A stretch of DNA of 64,000 nucleotides from Inia geoffrensis. Lineage: Eukaryota; Chordata; Mammalia; Artiodactyla; Iniidae. The stretch lies in NCBI GenBank assembly GCA_036417435.1, contig CM070910.1, forward strand, positions 18,975,501 to 19,039,500, read 5' to 3'. The notes beneath the pieces were generated by a model. It searched no databases. It was not told the origin of the DNA and saw only the letters and a program-made list of their open reading frames with translations. This document shows positions 1 to 13,574 of this stretch, one piece after another. Position numbers and translations under genes: made by a program. Position 1 is the stretch's first letter, and every line of letters begins with the position of its first letter.

Positions 1-1544
1 TTAAAACATTATGTCATTCCATCCATAAAGAATTTAGTATATATTTCTACAATATAGGTACACATTTTTATAATAAAAGGAAAAAATATTGTCACACTTA
101 AAATACATTAATAGTGATTCCTTAATATTTGATATTAAATATTTGATATTAAATAGATGATATTTGAATTTCCCTGATTGTCTCATGTATATTTATTTTA
201 CTCTTGATTTTCACATCATCCCAATAAGAGCTGCACATTGTATTTTGCTGATGAGTCTTATAAGTCTTTTTTAATCTGTAGATGTTCCCTCCTCCTTTTT
301 GCTTGCTATTTATTTGTTGAAGAAACATCCAGATTATAGATTTTACAGATTGAGTCCCTGTAGTGTCATTTAACATGTTTCTCTGTTACCTATGATTTGA
401 TAGTTAGATCTGAAGTCTTGATCAGCTTCATGATTAATTGTATGGGAAGAATAGTTTGTTGGAGGCAGAGTTTTCTTTCTGTTATACCACACAGAGAAGC
501 ACATAAATTGTGTTTTCTATCAGTCATGTTAAGATTGATCAGTGGGTTTAGATGTTGTCAGCCTGATGTACACATTATAAAACTCCCCATCAATCTTTCA
601 TCTAATGGTTTTAGCAGTAATTGATGACTTTATATAGATCAATTATTTTATTACAAAACTAATAAATGATGCTATTATTATTCTATCATCCCTTCTGTAT
701 TTGTCAACTAGATTTCTTTTTAAAAGAACTTATTCCTATCAACTATTTAATTCCTCTGAGATAAAGTTCAAACAGAAAACACAAGCCAAATGGATGAGTC
801 TTTTCTTTGTCAATGCTCAGAATGATGATTCAGTTTTCTAACATCTAGCAACAGTGATCAGTGTACCACCTGTGGGTCTGTTTCTATTGTCTGTTTCCCT
901 GGTTTTTTGTTTTTTGTTTTTTTTTTTGTTATATGGTTCTAACTCTTCCATGTCTAAACACATTTTATATCAGATAAGACATTATAAATATACAAAATAA
1001 GATTCTGTAGAGGTTCTAGAGGTTCTAGGTTATCTCTACCAGAGTTACTTCACCACTTTTTCTGCTAAGTACAATGGGAAAGATCAACTCAATCCAGTCA
1101 GAAACTGAGCTGAGCAAAGTTGTTTTGCAGTTTGTATAGGAGTCAGTCTACTGTAGGGAGAAGGGTATATCACTTCAAGACTTTTAACAGAGCATCTGGC
1201 TGTGCACTAGTACAGCTCACTTGGTGGGTCTTTATCTCCTCAGCATTGAGAGACTGTGGGATATTCTGGCTGGCTTTTTGAAGATTTTTAGTTTAGATTT
1301 TTGGTCCCCCACCACACACAACTTCAGAATTAGGCATGTGTCTTAACAGGGAACCTGTATCAGGTGTTTGAGAACTTTGAGTCTCCAATCTTGTCAGTGC
1401 AGATTCAGGTGGTTGCTAAAAGTGTTTTCTAGCCTGTCTCCTCAGCAATTGAAAGGCTCCATAAAAACGGACTCTCCATGTCAGAGGTGTTTGGCTTATC
1501 TTTTAACCTTTCTGATCCAGCCAACTGCAAACATCAGCAGATGG

Positions 1545-1770
1545 TTTTTTTTTGTTGTTTTGTTTTTTGTTTTTTTTTGCGGTACGCGGGCCTCTCACTG
1601 TTGTGGGCTCTCCCACTGCGGAGCACAGGCTCCGGACGCACAGGCTCAGCGGCCATGGCTCACGGGCCCAGCCACTCCGCGGCATGTGGGATCCTCCCGG
1701 ACCGGGGCACGAACCCGCGTCCCCTGCATCGGCAGGTGGACTCTCAACCACTGCGCCACCAGGGAAGCCC
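1545..1770 (-). mobile_element. CHR-type tRNA-derived SINE
   Basis: Cetacean SINE in the same sense as GRM1. Read on the minus strand it starts GGCTTCCCTGGTGGCGCAGT, carries the A/B-box-like tRNA-derived head, and ends in a GCGTACCGC 3' end and an A-rich tail (the T-rich run at 1545-1579). Near-matching flanks TCAGCAGATG (1534) and TCAGCAGGTG (1772) are the probable target duplication. Confidence 0.93.
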
Positions 1771-4079
1771 CTCAGCAGGTGTTTTGAGGGAGAAGCTGGA
1801 CATTTATTGAAGTCTCTCATGCCTCTTATTTTATCACTTCAGCCTCCAGTGACTACAAGATCTCTTCTGTCTTCTCTCCTCCCTCCACTGACACTCTGCT
1901 TGGGCCAAGTCTGGATACTCGTCCTTTTGCCAGAGCCTGGAGTTGGCAGATGCCTCCAGGGAAAAGCATCTGCAGATCATCTGCTCACTTCTCAGTTCTC
2001 CTGCTTCCGATATTTTAGTTCTCGCTAATCCCTGTCACTTCAGCTGATGCTGATCCCTGATGCTGAAAAAAAGATAGCTTTTGTCTTTCATACCTGTTTT
2101 CTAAACCTGAAGTATTCCTATCCTTCACAACATTCTGCACATATTTCCTTCAGGAATTCTAAAATGTTTATCAAGTTCTTGACCACACTGCAATGTACAT
2201 TATATCTTTGCCTCTCTCCTGTGATCCTTTTCACTTCTTATTATATAAGTTAATTCTTATCTTCAACAGTAGGCAAGTCATAGTTTCTGGAGGGCAGGAT
2301 CCATGGGTGATTTACCATTGCGAGGTAGTTTATCCCCCTTTTACCTACCCCAATTCTTGGAAATAAAAGGAAACCGTGTAATTTCTCATGCAAACTGATT
2401 ACTTTGAAGAGGGAAGGAAGTGCTCTTAAAAATTATGTCATGACAAAAGGCATAAACTGGGACTTTCCCGGGCATACAAAGAGACATGTGGTCATCTATT
2501 TACAGTAAATGTTGAACAAGTGATTGAATAAACAAAACAGAATGAAGAAATATTCCTATTATGAAAATAATACAGAAATAGCCCTGAGCTTCTTTATCAC
2601 TTTGGTAATTGCAGGAATATCAAAAGCACTTCTTATTTTTGTTACTAATTCCTAAATTAATTCTCATACTCAATATTGACTGTCATAAAATCTCCAGCAA
2701 AGTTTACATTAAAAAATAAAGTAGTAAAAATAATGTGTATATGTATTTGTGTGTGCAAAAACTAGACTATACATAAATATGTTAAAGGTTTTTCTCTGTG
2801 TATTGGTAGAATTGTAGATAATTTTTATTAGCTGTTTTGTGTTTTCCTATTTTTTCCAAATTCCCCACAATTAATATTTATCATTTTTTTAAATATGAAA
2901 AATAAGCAGTAACTGTTATTACAAAGAGAAATTTATAATTCAGAAATAAGATTCCCTCTCCTTTTAGCTTTACCCCAATAAACTAAGGTATTATATGGGA
3001 GTTGTGAATATATATTTTTTTTTGCTGAAAAAAAATTAAAGTAAAAATTCTAAATATATATTAAAATATATGAGGAGCTACTAAGGAGAAATATCAAATA
3101 TAAATTACAGAATTTGGGAAATTATACTAATATTTTGTATGTCCTGAAGTCTTAATTCAAAATTTTGTAGTAAATTTAGTCTTTATACTGTAAATAAACG
3201 TTTTACTGTATGTATATTTTCAATGTTCATTCTCACATATAAGCATCTTTATTAATGAGAAAGTAAAAGCTCAAAATTAGAAAAAAAAAAATACAACTTA
3301 AGTTATGTAAAAGGAAAAAAAAAATACCCTGCTATGTTTCCAGATAAACTTTAGGTGCCAAACTGCCAAAGTCAGTCTTTTTATTATTTTCCTCTGATTT
3401 ATCACAGAGGGGGAGAGGAAGAGATTATGAAAACAACTTGCCAAAAACTAAAGTCTTCACCTCAGGATGTTTTGCAAAAAGATTTAGAGTGGCCGATGAA
3501 GCTGAACATTGGGAAGCATTTTTTATTACATCTCCAGCCTGCTGCGGAAATGCCGGGCACCAGTAAACAATATGTATTAAGGATGATTCTGTTTGTATGT
3601 ACCCTTATCAAATATATTCTATAATGAAATAAAATCTGAAAAGTGGATTCCTTATTGACCTATAATCATGAAAGTATATAAATTAAAATACTTAAAATTA
3701 AAAAAAAAGAAATTATTCCTTTGGTAAGAAGCTTAAAATTCATGATAACAAAAAAGGACTTAGATCACTTGAGAACTTTGTGAGGCTTTTAATATTCTTG
3801 GCTAAAGCACTAGTATTAGATATATGTTTTCACTAAAATTTATTTTATGCCACCACTTCCGTTTAAGCAGAGGCATTAATATCCCCATGTCACCACCCAG
3901 CAAACCTGAAAAGAAACTGATAGGCAATTATCATAGAATTTCTTTCACAGTATTAGAAGTACAGTCACCATAGCCATAAAAGAAATCTTGGTCGTTATCA
4001 TAGCCTATTGAGAAAGAGGAAGGGGAGATAGTAAAACTGGTATAAGAGGACTTCTGTGTCCAGCTAAGATGTAATTCCT

Positions 4080-5165
4080 TGGGGTAAACCAGCTCTCCCA
4101 CTGAGAAAAACTAGAAAAAAACAGACAAAATATTTTTAAAAACCATTTAAAGACATTGGGATGCTGTCATGGCAGCCAGAATCCAAGGGACCAATAAGTC
4201 AGAAAGAAGAGAACTTCAGAGAGGTAAGCAGATAATCGTCAAGCTATTTTTCTCATTGGGACATTTGATGATTCTTGATACAGAAGAGCAGATTGAGAGT
4301 CCAGGCAGAGGATCTTAAGTAAGAGGTAAAGAAGCAAGAAAAACAAATATTTACAGGGCTACAGACACAAAAATTTGAGTTCAAGTCTTCCGAGGTAGCC
4401 AGGACTTGAGGAGCCAAGACCCTGAAGAGAAGGAGGTCAAGAAAAGTGAGACCAACACTTGGTGGGTTTCCTTTGGAAATTTTTGCAAACTTTAGGCTGC
4501 ACAAAGCACAGGATACAAAGCTAAGCAGAAAGCTGCTGAAAATCAGTGCAATTTTAGGTAGTCTCATAGCACTGAGGAATCAAAATAGGAGTTAAAGACA
4601 TTTAAAGAATGAAGAAATGAAGTAAATGGTGAGGACTCAGGATCTTAAAATCCCTGATCTCAAGATCATTACCATCAGGAAAATGCAAATTAAAAACTAC
4701 TACACACCCATTAGAATGGCTATCATGTAAAAGACCATCAACACAAAATGGATCTCATACATTCTTGGTAGGGGTGTAAAATGACAAAATCACTGTGGAA
4801 ATCTCTTTGGCAGTTTCTAATAAGTTAAACATACACCTGCCTTATCATCCAGTAATTCCACTGCTAGGCATATACCCACAAGAAATGAAAATTTATGTCC
4901 ATAAAGATGTACGTGTATGTTGATTGTAGCTTTATTTGTAATACTGAGAGCTGGAAATTGCCCAAATGTCCATCAACGAAATAGATTAAATAAATTTCAG
5001 TATATTCATACAAGGTAACACTACTCAGCAATTAAAGAGAATAAACTATTGATACATGCGGGAGCATGGATGAGTCTCATGCTGTGTGAAAGGATGGCTC
5101 ATAATGTATATACAGTGAGACTATTTTAAAATGGGGAGATCAGGAGAGCACGTGTAAACAATTTG
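4080..5165 (+). mobile_element. Old L1M, internally deleted
   Basis: The left part (about 4080-4620) resembles the 5' UTR of old L1M elements, with low certainty. The right part (4665-5160) is clearly the 3' end of L1 ORF2: ACACACCCATTAGAATGGC, AATTCCACTGCTAGGCATAT, CAAATGTCCATCAACG and TACTCAGCAATTAAAG. If both are one element, the centre has been lost. Plus strand. Confidence 0.7.
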
Positions 5166-6299
5166 TTTTAACTCTTCCCAGTGATTAATTGATAGTGGTA
5201 GTATTAATTGTTAGACATTTCTATGGCTACTGTGGAATAACATAAACATATACTTATGATATATTGTGATTCTACCATCTGTTTCCTTGGGAACTAGGAT
5301 TCTTATTATGGCATAAATGTAATATATATGTAGTACATGATAATACATGAGCTGTCCATGAATTTCTGGATCAGAAAAGCTGAGAACAGATATAGTAGGG
5401 AGTCTACAGAACACTTATTTTAAGCTACTTCTTAAGACCTACCAACTATACTATTCACTGGTAGAATATGGTAAATAGAATGTGAGTATTGTCATCTCCA
5501 CTGTTAGAGATAAAGCAACTGAAGTCTGTAGAAAGGTAAATGTGAGCAACATAGTGTGATCGTGTGGACCACACAGAGTGCACATTCCTAAGGAAGCGTC
5601 TTCCCAGGGACCGATGAGGATCTGGTTCTCAGACTTGCAGTCATTCTTCCCATCACTCACTACCCAGGTAAATATCATAGCACAACTTATTTTGTCTGCC
5701 CAATAAGGATAATATATCATCCAGGGTGAGACTTATATTAAACAAGCTCATATAGTGAGGTTGTTATATAACAGAATTTCAATTTCATTTGTAGTAGGAA
5801 ATAAGGTACAGGATTTAGAATACTAAAATGTATATAAATAGGGGAAGCCAATAATTAATAGTTACTTGCTCACCGGGAATCAGAAGAAGGGGTGGAGTGT
5901 GGCAAATGTCAATACTTAAACATTTGATAGCATTAAGCCAATATAGCTTACTTCATCCTTTTAGTCTTAGGGATCACCTTGTCATTTGTACCTAAATTTT
6001 CAGAGCCCGTGACTGACCATCCCCTCACTCATCTCAGCATCAGAGAGGTCTATGGCCGTTTCCAATGTTTGTTTGTTTGCTTTTCTCTGCTTTTATGTCT
6101 GATCAGTCTCCCTCTCTTATAAATCAACCACATTTTAGATGTGATGGTCCATTTAATCTGGTAACAGTTCATATGTTATAGGCTTTGGAGCTAAACTACC
6201 CTGAGGTGACTGCACATCTCTATTTACTCTGAATTTTGTGAGCAATCTTACTTTTACTTTTCTTTTTACTTTTTAAGCATTTCTTTCTGTTCACTTTCT

Positions 6300-7005
6300 T
6301 CTTCCCCAGTTGTCAGAGCCCTAGGTCAGGCCACTCTAATCTCCCACCTGGACCCTGCTACAGCCTCCTCCCAGAGTGCCCCACCTCCCATCTTGCTCTC
6401 CTGTGTCCTCCACACTGAGGGTGGAGTATTAGCTCTAAAACACGTTTCTCACTAATCACAGTGCACCTCTGCTTTGTGACTGTGGTGACTTCCATTGTTC
6501 AGAGGATGAGATCCACGCTCTTGAGGTCTGTAAGGAGGCCCTGCGTGATCTGGTCTTAGCCCGCCCTTCTTGTCTACTTATCACACTTTCCTTTATTCTC
6601 ACTTCCAGGCATCCTGGAATTGCTTCCTGTCCTTCAGCCATCAGTGGGTTTTTTTGCTCAGAGCCTTTACACTGTGATTGTTTCACTGGTCTACCCCTTT
6701 AGCTCCCTTCCTTTCCTAGCTAACCCCTTTTCTCCTTCAGAAGTCGGTCTAAATAATTCTTAGTCCTGGGAACATTTCCAGCCTCCACACACTGGGACTG
6801 GTTAGGTCCTCTTAATAACACTCCTGTAACACCTTGTACTTATCCTTACAAACATTCACTACACTTGTAATTACATGTTCAATGTTTGGACTCCTGGCTA
6901 GAATCCCATTTTCCACAAAGGCAGGGGCTGGATCTGTTTTGTCCACCACTGTATTCTCTGCCCGTGTCTCAATGGCCAGCACAAGTAGGTGCTTGAATCA
7001 ATTAG
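6300..7005 (+). mobile_element. L2 LINE 3' end
   Basis: Ancient L2 tail. The wording includes GTCAGAGCCCTAGGTCAGGC, GATGAGATCCACGC, and the closing CAAAGGCAGGGGCTGGATCT, TCCACCACTGTATTCTCTGC and GTAGGTGCTTGAATCAAT. Confidence 0.75.
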
Positions 7006-8759
7006 TCATCAGTGCTTCTCTTCCCAATGTAAAAAGGGGTGCATCAGGCCTTGAGCTCATTCTAACCATCATAGCAAAAGAGATTTTATACTAGGATCGG
7101 CCCTAGAATAACTTTTGATTTTAAACAGTTGGAGCTAAACAAAACCTTACTAAAATTGCTTGCAACTCTATCTCTTACAATAAGACACTGACAGAATCAG
7201 TGGCTAAAGTCACAGAGCTGCCTGGTGACGGATCTACAGCCATCCTTCCTACTCCCTCACCGCCTCCCCGCTAGCTGCCCCATTATTGTAACTTCTTTTA
7301 TTCTACTTTGATCATGTAAGTCTTCATTCCTTTTTCTTTGATAACACTTTTCCTACTCCCCCATCCCACATCCACCTAAGCCAAATAACATAAGCAGTGC
7401 AAAGTTTAATCAAGTGGAAAATGACATTAATTTCCACAGTGTTTGAGAGCATTTACTAGAAACAAGCTAACAGTATATATTTTTATAACTGAAAAATCAG
7501 GGAAAGGAAAGTATTTTCTATCATTATTGATTTCTCCTAAGAAGTTGTTTTTCAATATCTTTAGCAGCATCACCAGGGACTTTGCCTAATTTCATTAGCA
7601 GCCGACTCCTCATTCATCTGGAAGATAATCTGCATAGAGGGTATTGTTAAGTTGCCTTCAGTTATAGGAGATTTCCCTTACCCCTTCGAAATAAAATAAA
7701 ATTATAGACACATTTTTGGGTTAACTGGATTAAATATTTGCTGATTTTCCTCTTCTATTCTATTGACCAATGTTAACAATAAGTAATATTTTATTGTTGG
7801 CCTGTAATTTATGATGTATTTTAATTCATTCAGAAGACAATGTCCTAACAATCCATATTTCTTCAAAAACAAAACACCTTTTTCCCTCCTCTTTGTTCAT
7901 CTTGAGGCGACTTAGAAGTATTTTACAGCCAGGATTCTCTATAAAGTAGCAAAGACAAGGCTCAGTTTTTAAATGTGTTTGACTCTACACCTCACACCTT
8001 CCTAACAAACGCCGTGTCAGCGTGATGCATTTTCTCGCCCCTCCATTGGTATATCTGCTGGAGTTTGTAGCAGTCACTCACATTTTGCATAGATAGGTGA
8101 TCACTCAACTGGCTGGTTACCACCTGCAGGTTTTGAAGTTTCTTTTCATCAACCTTTCTAAATATAAAATGCTGGTGCTTAGAAGTTACTTATTCAGATG
8201 CCAAAGAAGAAAGGATGGGTGATAGTTGGAGATGGAATCACTCTGGTGGAGACACTTGCAGGGCTTCTGCTCACGTCACAGTCAAACCCCTTCTCTGCGA
8301 ACTGCCTCCCTGATCTTACCCATGGAGGACGGGAGTGATGGGCCCCTGGAAGATAATTTTATACTCTGTGACTTCACATCATCTTTGTCCGTCATCTCCT
8401 TGACCTGGGATAGACACCCGAGTCAGGCTGAGGTAATCAGTGTCTGTCTGTGTTATGTAGAGCCACGTGGGTTGAGGGAATCAAAGCTGTCCCTTTGGTA
8501 ACTGGGCCGATAGCATGTAAACTCAGGAGCACTGTGATGGTTGTCTTTGGACTGACCACGAGGGCCCAAGAAATGGAGAAAGCAGATGTATGAGGAGAAG
8601 AAGGGGGTGTGCAGGGAGCCAGGAGATGACGTAGATGCCTGGAACCTTTTTCCTCAGAAGCCCGGTCCCCCTTGTGGCCCAGAAACGTTCCAAATCTTGT
8701 TACTATATCTGAAATTATTCCTTATATTTGTTCTATTAAATATCCCACTGCCTTTTGCT

Positions 8760-8840
8760 TAGGTCAGCTTCATCTGGCTTTTATAACTTGCAGCGAAAGA
8801 GTTCTAATTAATGAGCCTATAGGCACTGTTCTCATTGATA
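8760..8840. repeat. Diverged dispersed repeat, copy 1
   Basis: About 80 bp around GGCTTTTATAACTTGCAGCG and AGAGTTCTAATTAATGAGCC. A diverged copy lies at 9391-9470 in the same orientation. It could be an end of an old transposon whose family I cannot name. Confidence 0.6.
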
Positions 8841-9390
8841 TGAAGCTTCCAAATCCACTGGTACTTTCTTCCCTTTCTTCATTGGGCAGGCTGCTAATAT
8901 TTTTGCTCCCGAACCTGCTTTATGAACGTGTTGCTCACATGGCCTGCTTCCCTTTTGAGTAGGTAGCACTTTACACTGGACTCTAAGGCTAACAGATGGC
9001 ATGCAAACGATCTCCTCTTTCTTTAGCTGTGGCCAAGCATGGACAGGCTGCCAAGTCATGTCAAACAGGGCGTGCTTCTTCTCACACCTCTCACACTGAG
9101 TAATGCCAGCACGCCTGGGCTTTCCGCAGACACACAGCTCCGCTACTCTACATAGCGTGGATATCACAAGTTGAGAGTAACGATGCGTATACACAGTTTT
9201 TACAACTGTCATTACATGAAGGTGTAATGCAGAGTTTTATGCTAGTATATGAACGTTCATACCTCCTCCCCTTTTTTCATAATTTTAATGTCACTAGCTA
9301 ACAGCTAGCGAAATTTTACTATACGCTAGGCGCTGCACTGTACTCTATAAATTTTCCCATTTACTTACACAAAGGGAAAATAAATATGCT

Positions 9391-9470
9391 TAGGCTAGCT
9401 TAGGTTGGCTTCTATAACTTGAAGCCAGAGAGTTTTAATTAACGAACGTATAAGCTTTGTTCTTATGATC
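9391..9470. repeat. Diverged dispersed repeat, copy 2
   Basis: GGCTTCTATAACTTGAAGCC and AGAGTTTTAATTAACGAACG align with copy 1 at 8760-8840, with substitutions throughout. Confidence 0.6.
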
Positions 9471-10122
9471 TAAGGACATCCGTGGTCATGTTTACCCTGC
9501 AGGCCTCCAGTGTCTCCTCTGATAGTTTCTTTCATCTAACAGGTGACTGTTACATACAGTAGGACCAGGATAAAAAGCGTATCTGCTACGTAGAGTGGTA
9601 CCTTGCAAAAATAACAAGCCCAGACTCAATAAACTTCTGACTCTAAATTTACCCACCCACCTGAATCACCACATTATACCATTTTCTATTATTTCACTGA
9701 GTGGATTTTATTGTAATGATGTGTTATACCAATAAACTATGACCTTCTTAAGGGCAGACTCCATGTCTTATTCATTTTATTGAATACATGAATGAATGAA
9801 TACATTATTGAGGTAACAGACATAAAGGTGATGAAAATTATATTTTAATTAAAGTGATAAAAACAAATGATTTTATCCAGAAAACAATGATTTTAGTCCC
9901 ATTTCTTCATCTTATAAAAATGGCCTTGAACTTTCCAAGCCTTAATTTCTTTATTTACACAATGGTGTTATGTGTACCTACTTTGGGTCATTATGGATAT
10001 TCACCTGGAATATTTTTGAATTCAGTTCAGAAGCTACACATGATAAATATAGGAGAATAAAACATTAAGTGTGAGAACTTGAATATGTATGTCATGTAAG
10101 TTCATTTGAATGTGAAAGAAAT

Positions 10123-10156
10123 ATAAAAGGTGGCCTATATAAAAGGTGGCCTATAT
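10123..10156. repeat. Short tandem duplication, about 17 bp
   Basis: AAAAGGTGGCCTATAT occurs twice in direct succession between 10123 and 10156. Confidence 0.9.
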
Positions 10157-11381
10157 TCAAAGGGAATATGTTCTCTTTGAAGCTGTAGCAAAATCTGTGC
10201 CCCATGGTCTCAGTGTAGACCTTGAAAACGTAAAATATGAGCATTAAAAGTAACTATCTCTGTGTCATTTGTAGAATGAGTATATTATTCACAGGAGGGA
10301 AAAAAACAAGGAAACAATGGTGACTGCAAATTTGTGTCTCCGCCCCCCATCCTCATGTCATTCATCTCTCCCCCTGTACTTAAGCCCATGCCCTCTGAAG
10401 GTGGTCTCTCACCATGGCAACTCCTCAACACACAACTTATTTACTTATCTGTTTTCATTCTAAATTATGGCTAATGTGCTTTTAGGTCATCGTGTTACAT
10501 ATTTCAGAGAGTACAGGCATTTCATCTTGTTCTTTCAGGGGGCATAAGGCTTTACCCCAAACAAAATACCCTCACACTGGCAGGCTCAGGCATTATGACT
10601 GACTGTCAGGAAGAGAGTCAAGGATTTGGATTTCTAGCCCCTTCTAATCACAGCTGAATGAAGGTAACTCTTTCATTCTCAACTGAGTCTGGCTCTGAAT
10701 ACACAATACCCTTCTTCTACAAACAACCTGTACTTAGGAGCTGTGACTCCTCCAACTCCACCCATAATGCCGGGACAGCATACCTGGCTTTCCAGCTTTC
10801 CCTCATTTGTCCCATTTCAAATCTTACAATCAATGTTTGTAAGCCCAGAGATCTGATAAAATCAGTAGTAAGAGTTGTATTTTAGGATTTTACTTAAAAT
10901 TCATCTAAGTTTCTAGCTTAATTTATCCATCTTTTTTTTGTTAATGACAAGCAACACACATGTAGTGAAGTGAGAACCAGCATCAACCACAACCAACATA
11001 TTCTTCAAAACTGGTGCTTCATTATGACAGTTGTCAATTGAAGTCCAACGGCTCTATTGCAATGGCACAGCTCTGGGTCAGACTGCCCAGCATAACCCGT
11101 ATGATCTCTAGTTTATATTTTCAATTTCTCTTTCTCTGTCAGCTCCTTTCTCAGATACTACAAACAAGCTTAAATTTCTCCTCTACTATACCACTTCTCC
11201 CTCTCTCCTTGGCTTCCTTAGATACTGTCTAAACTTCTTAATTCTTTTAATGACAAACTCCTCAACTTACAGCTATAAAAATTCTACTCACATCACACCA
11301 CTTAAATGACTCAAGGATAACCATAGAGTCTCCATCCTTGGGGATCCCAAGGATCCCAAGTTCTTTTTTCTTGAAACAGTC

Positions 11382-11792
11382 TGTTATAGACTGAATGGTT
11401 GTGTCCCCTCAAATTCATATGTTGACATCTTAACTCCCCAACGTGATAGTATTAGGAGGTGGGGCCTTTGGGAGGTATTTAGGGTTAGATGAAGTCATGA
11501 GAATGGGATCCTCATTATTACTCTTATAAGAAGAGACACCCCACAGCTCACTCTCCCTCCTCTCCCCTTCTCTCTCTCTTTCTGCCCCCATGCTTGTACA
11601 GAAAATTGGTCATGCGAGCACACAGCTAGAAGGCAGCTGTCTGCAACCCAATGGGAGAGGTCTTACCAGGACTCAACCATGCTGGCACCCTGATCTTGGA
11701 CCTCCAGCCTCCAGAACTGTGAGAAGATAAATATCTGTCTTTTAAGCCCCCAGTCTGTGGGATTTTACTATGGCAACAGAGCTGACTGAACA
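11382..11792 (+). mobile_element. MaLR (MLT1A-like) LTR
   Basis: A complete-looking LTR from TGTTATAGACTGAATGG to GACTGAACA, with TG...CA ends. Its familiar internal pieces are GGTGGGGCCTTTGGGAGG, CTTATAAGAAGAGACACC and CCTCCAGAACTGTGAGAAG followed by an AATA-type polyadenylation signal. No internal sequence is attached, so it is a solo LTR. I could not confirm a target duplication. Confidence 0.85.
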
Positions 11793-12339
11793 GTCTCCTC
11801 GGTTTCCTTGACACTGTGATCCCTCCTTCTCCCCTTTTTTATTCTGTGTTGTTTATTGCTTTCAGGTTTTCCTTATTTATCTTATCTCTTAAATGTAAAT
11901 GTTCCCTAATGTTCTTCCTCCTACTTTCTTCTTTTCTCATGTCTTAATCACTCTTTTGGCCGCAGTAAACATTCTGACAATTAAGTCTCAAATCTAGAGC
12001 TCTGGCTCAGACCTTTCTCTTAAGCTTCTGACTTAATTTTTCAATACTTTATGGATGCCTCTATTTGAATGCCTTTACTGGATTTTCAGTTGATAAGTCT
12101 GAAACCCAACTTATCAACATTTCCCCAGTCCTATTCTGACAGGAGTATTCCCTATCAGTTTTTATGGTAGTTGTATTTTTCCAGTTACCCAGGCTCAAAT
12201 CACGAGAGTTGTATTCTATTGTTCGTTTCTTTCTTCCCCCGCAAAATCAATATTCCAGTTCTAATGAATCAAGCTCAGAAAATGTTTTCCTATGCATGCC
12301 TGGGATTTGACTTTTATTTCACTGTTCAAGTTTAAGCCT

Positions 12340-12985
12340 TTTATTTTCAACCTGTCATTTGGATTTTTATAGCACTTTATTAACTAGTCTTTCTGTAGTC
12401 AATCTCTTCCCATAAAGCTTACACATGATCATAAAACTTCACAAAAGTCATTAATGCATCGTGGTTTATATGAAAAGTATCCAAATTTCTTCTTAGAACA
12501 CTGATCATTATCTATAATCTGTCCTCTTTCTGCATTTAAAATTTACCCACCACTACACCTCTCCATGTACTTCACTCATAAGAGATTCCATTTTTCAGCC
12601 CAAAAGTGCATTAACAATTCTGAATCTTCATTTATGTTATTTTCTACATGTGAAACGGTCTCACCACAGCACAGTTTCTCCTGTTGAAAAACATAAGGTT
12701 AAGTTTAAATGCCACTTTTATAATTTTATTAACAAGTCTTTCCCCATCCTTCAACAGATACCACTCCATTTAGATGGACTGAATCTCTCTTCCTTGGACA
12801 CATAAAATGCTATATTGCTCCTCTATTATGGTAGTTAACCCAGTATATTTAGTTCTATTTTTGAGTGTCTCCCTTACTATTTTGCAAGATTGGTGCATTC
12901 TGTGACTACCTCTTATATCTTTTTTATCCTAAATATTATCTAGCACCATATCAAGTACATACATGCTTTTATGAAGCATATGTTA
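12340..12985 (+). mobile_element. Probable L2 LINE fragment
   Basis: Diverged L2-like wording (CACTGATCATTATCTATAATC, then a tail with TATTATCTAGCACCATATCA and an adjacent AAGTACATACATGC). Family assignment is weak. Confidence 0.4.
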
Positions 12986-13466
12986 CTGTTGAAACAATCA
13001 TTGATTAAAGAAGTGAATGAATAAACAGTAGATCCACCATAAATATTACTCTCAGGTGTGAAATTCTATGACAAGTAATTCAATAAAATCTTCTGATATT
13101 TACTATAAAATCAAGTGAAAAATTATAATAACTTTTAAAGTCTTTTATTGTATGATTAAAGGAAAAATAATTTCAAAATGACAGATTTTCTCATTTACAA
13201 GCTAGAAGAATGAATGAATTCTTTGTATGAAAGAGAACATGTTATCTCTATTTGATTGTGATGTCTGTTGGCTCACTGTCATATTTCCTTTCCTAATCAA
13301 AGGAGGAAAGACAAATGAAGAGGCTTACCCAGGGCATAAACAAGAGTGCTGTAGGCTTATTTACCTTTTCTGTAGACAAAAAAAAAAAAAGTTTCTAGCA
13401 GATCCAGAGGAAAACATCCTCAGAGCATCATTTCATTTAGTATTTCACTTAGCTTTTGCCCTCATT

Positions 13467-13481
13467 AAAAACATATATACA
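13467..13481 (+). repeat. Target-site duplication, left copy, of the 13.5-kb L1
   Basis: AAAAACATATATACA, identical to 18630-18644, borders the L1 body. It supports insertion by target-primed reverse transcription and fixes the element's 5' end. A few bases of ambiguity remain because the right copy runs into the A tail. Confidence 0.85.
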
Positions 13482-13574
13482 GAAGCAAGAAGACCTACAA
13501 TCCTGCAGCCTGTGGAACAAAAGCCACATTCACAGAAAGATAGACAAGACGAAAAGGCAGAGTGCTATTTACCA

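Noticed and set aside
1552..2028. Open frames of 60-160 codons over the SINEs (also near 24353, 35466, 42251, 55583)
   Set aside because: They all read the same GC-rich, CpG-bearing SINE sequence, with the recurring GHGSRAQ-like peptide. Transposon shadows, not genes.
4147..4180. GGCAGCCAGAAT resembling the start of the mGluR1b tail exon
   Set aside because: It is on the plus strand, opposite to GRM1, and the match does not extend.
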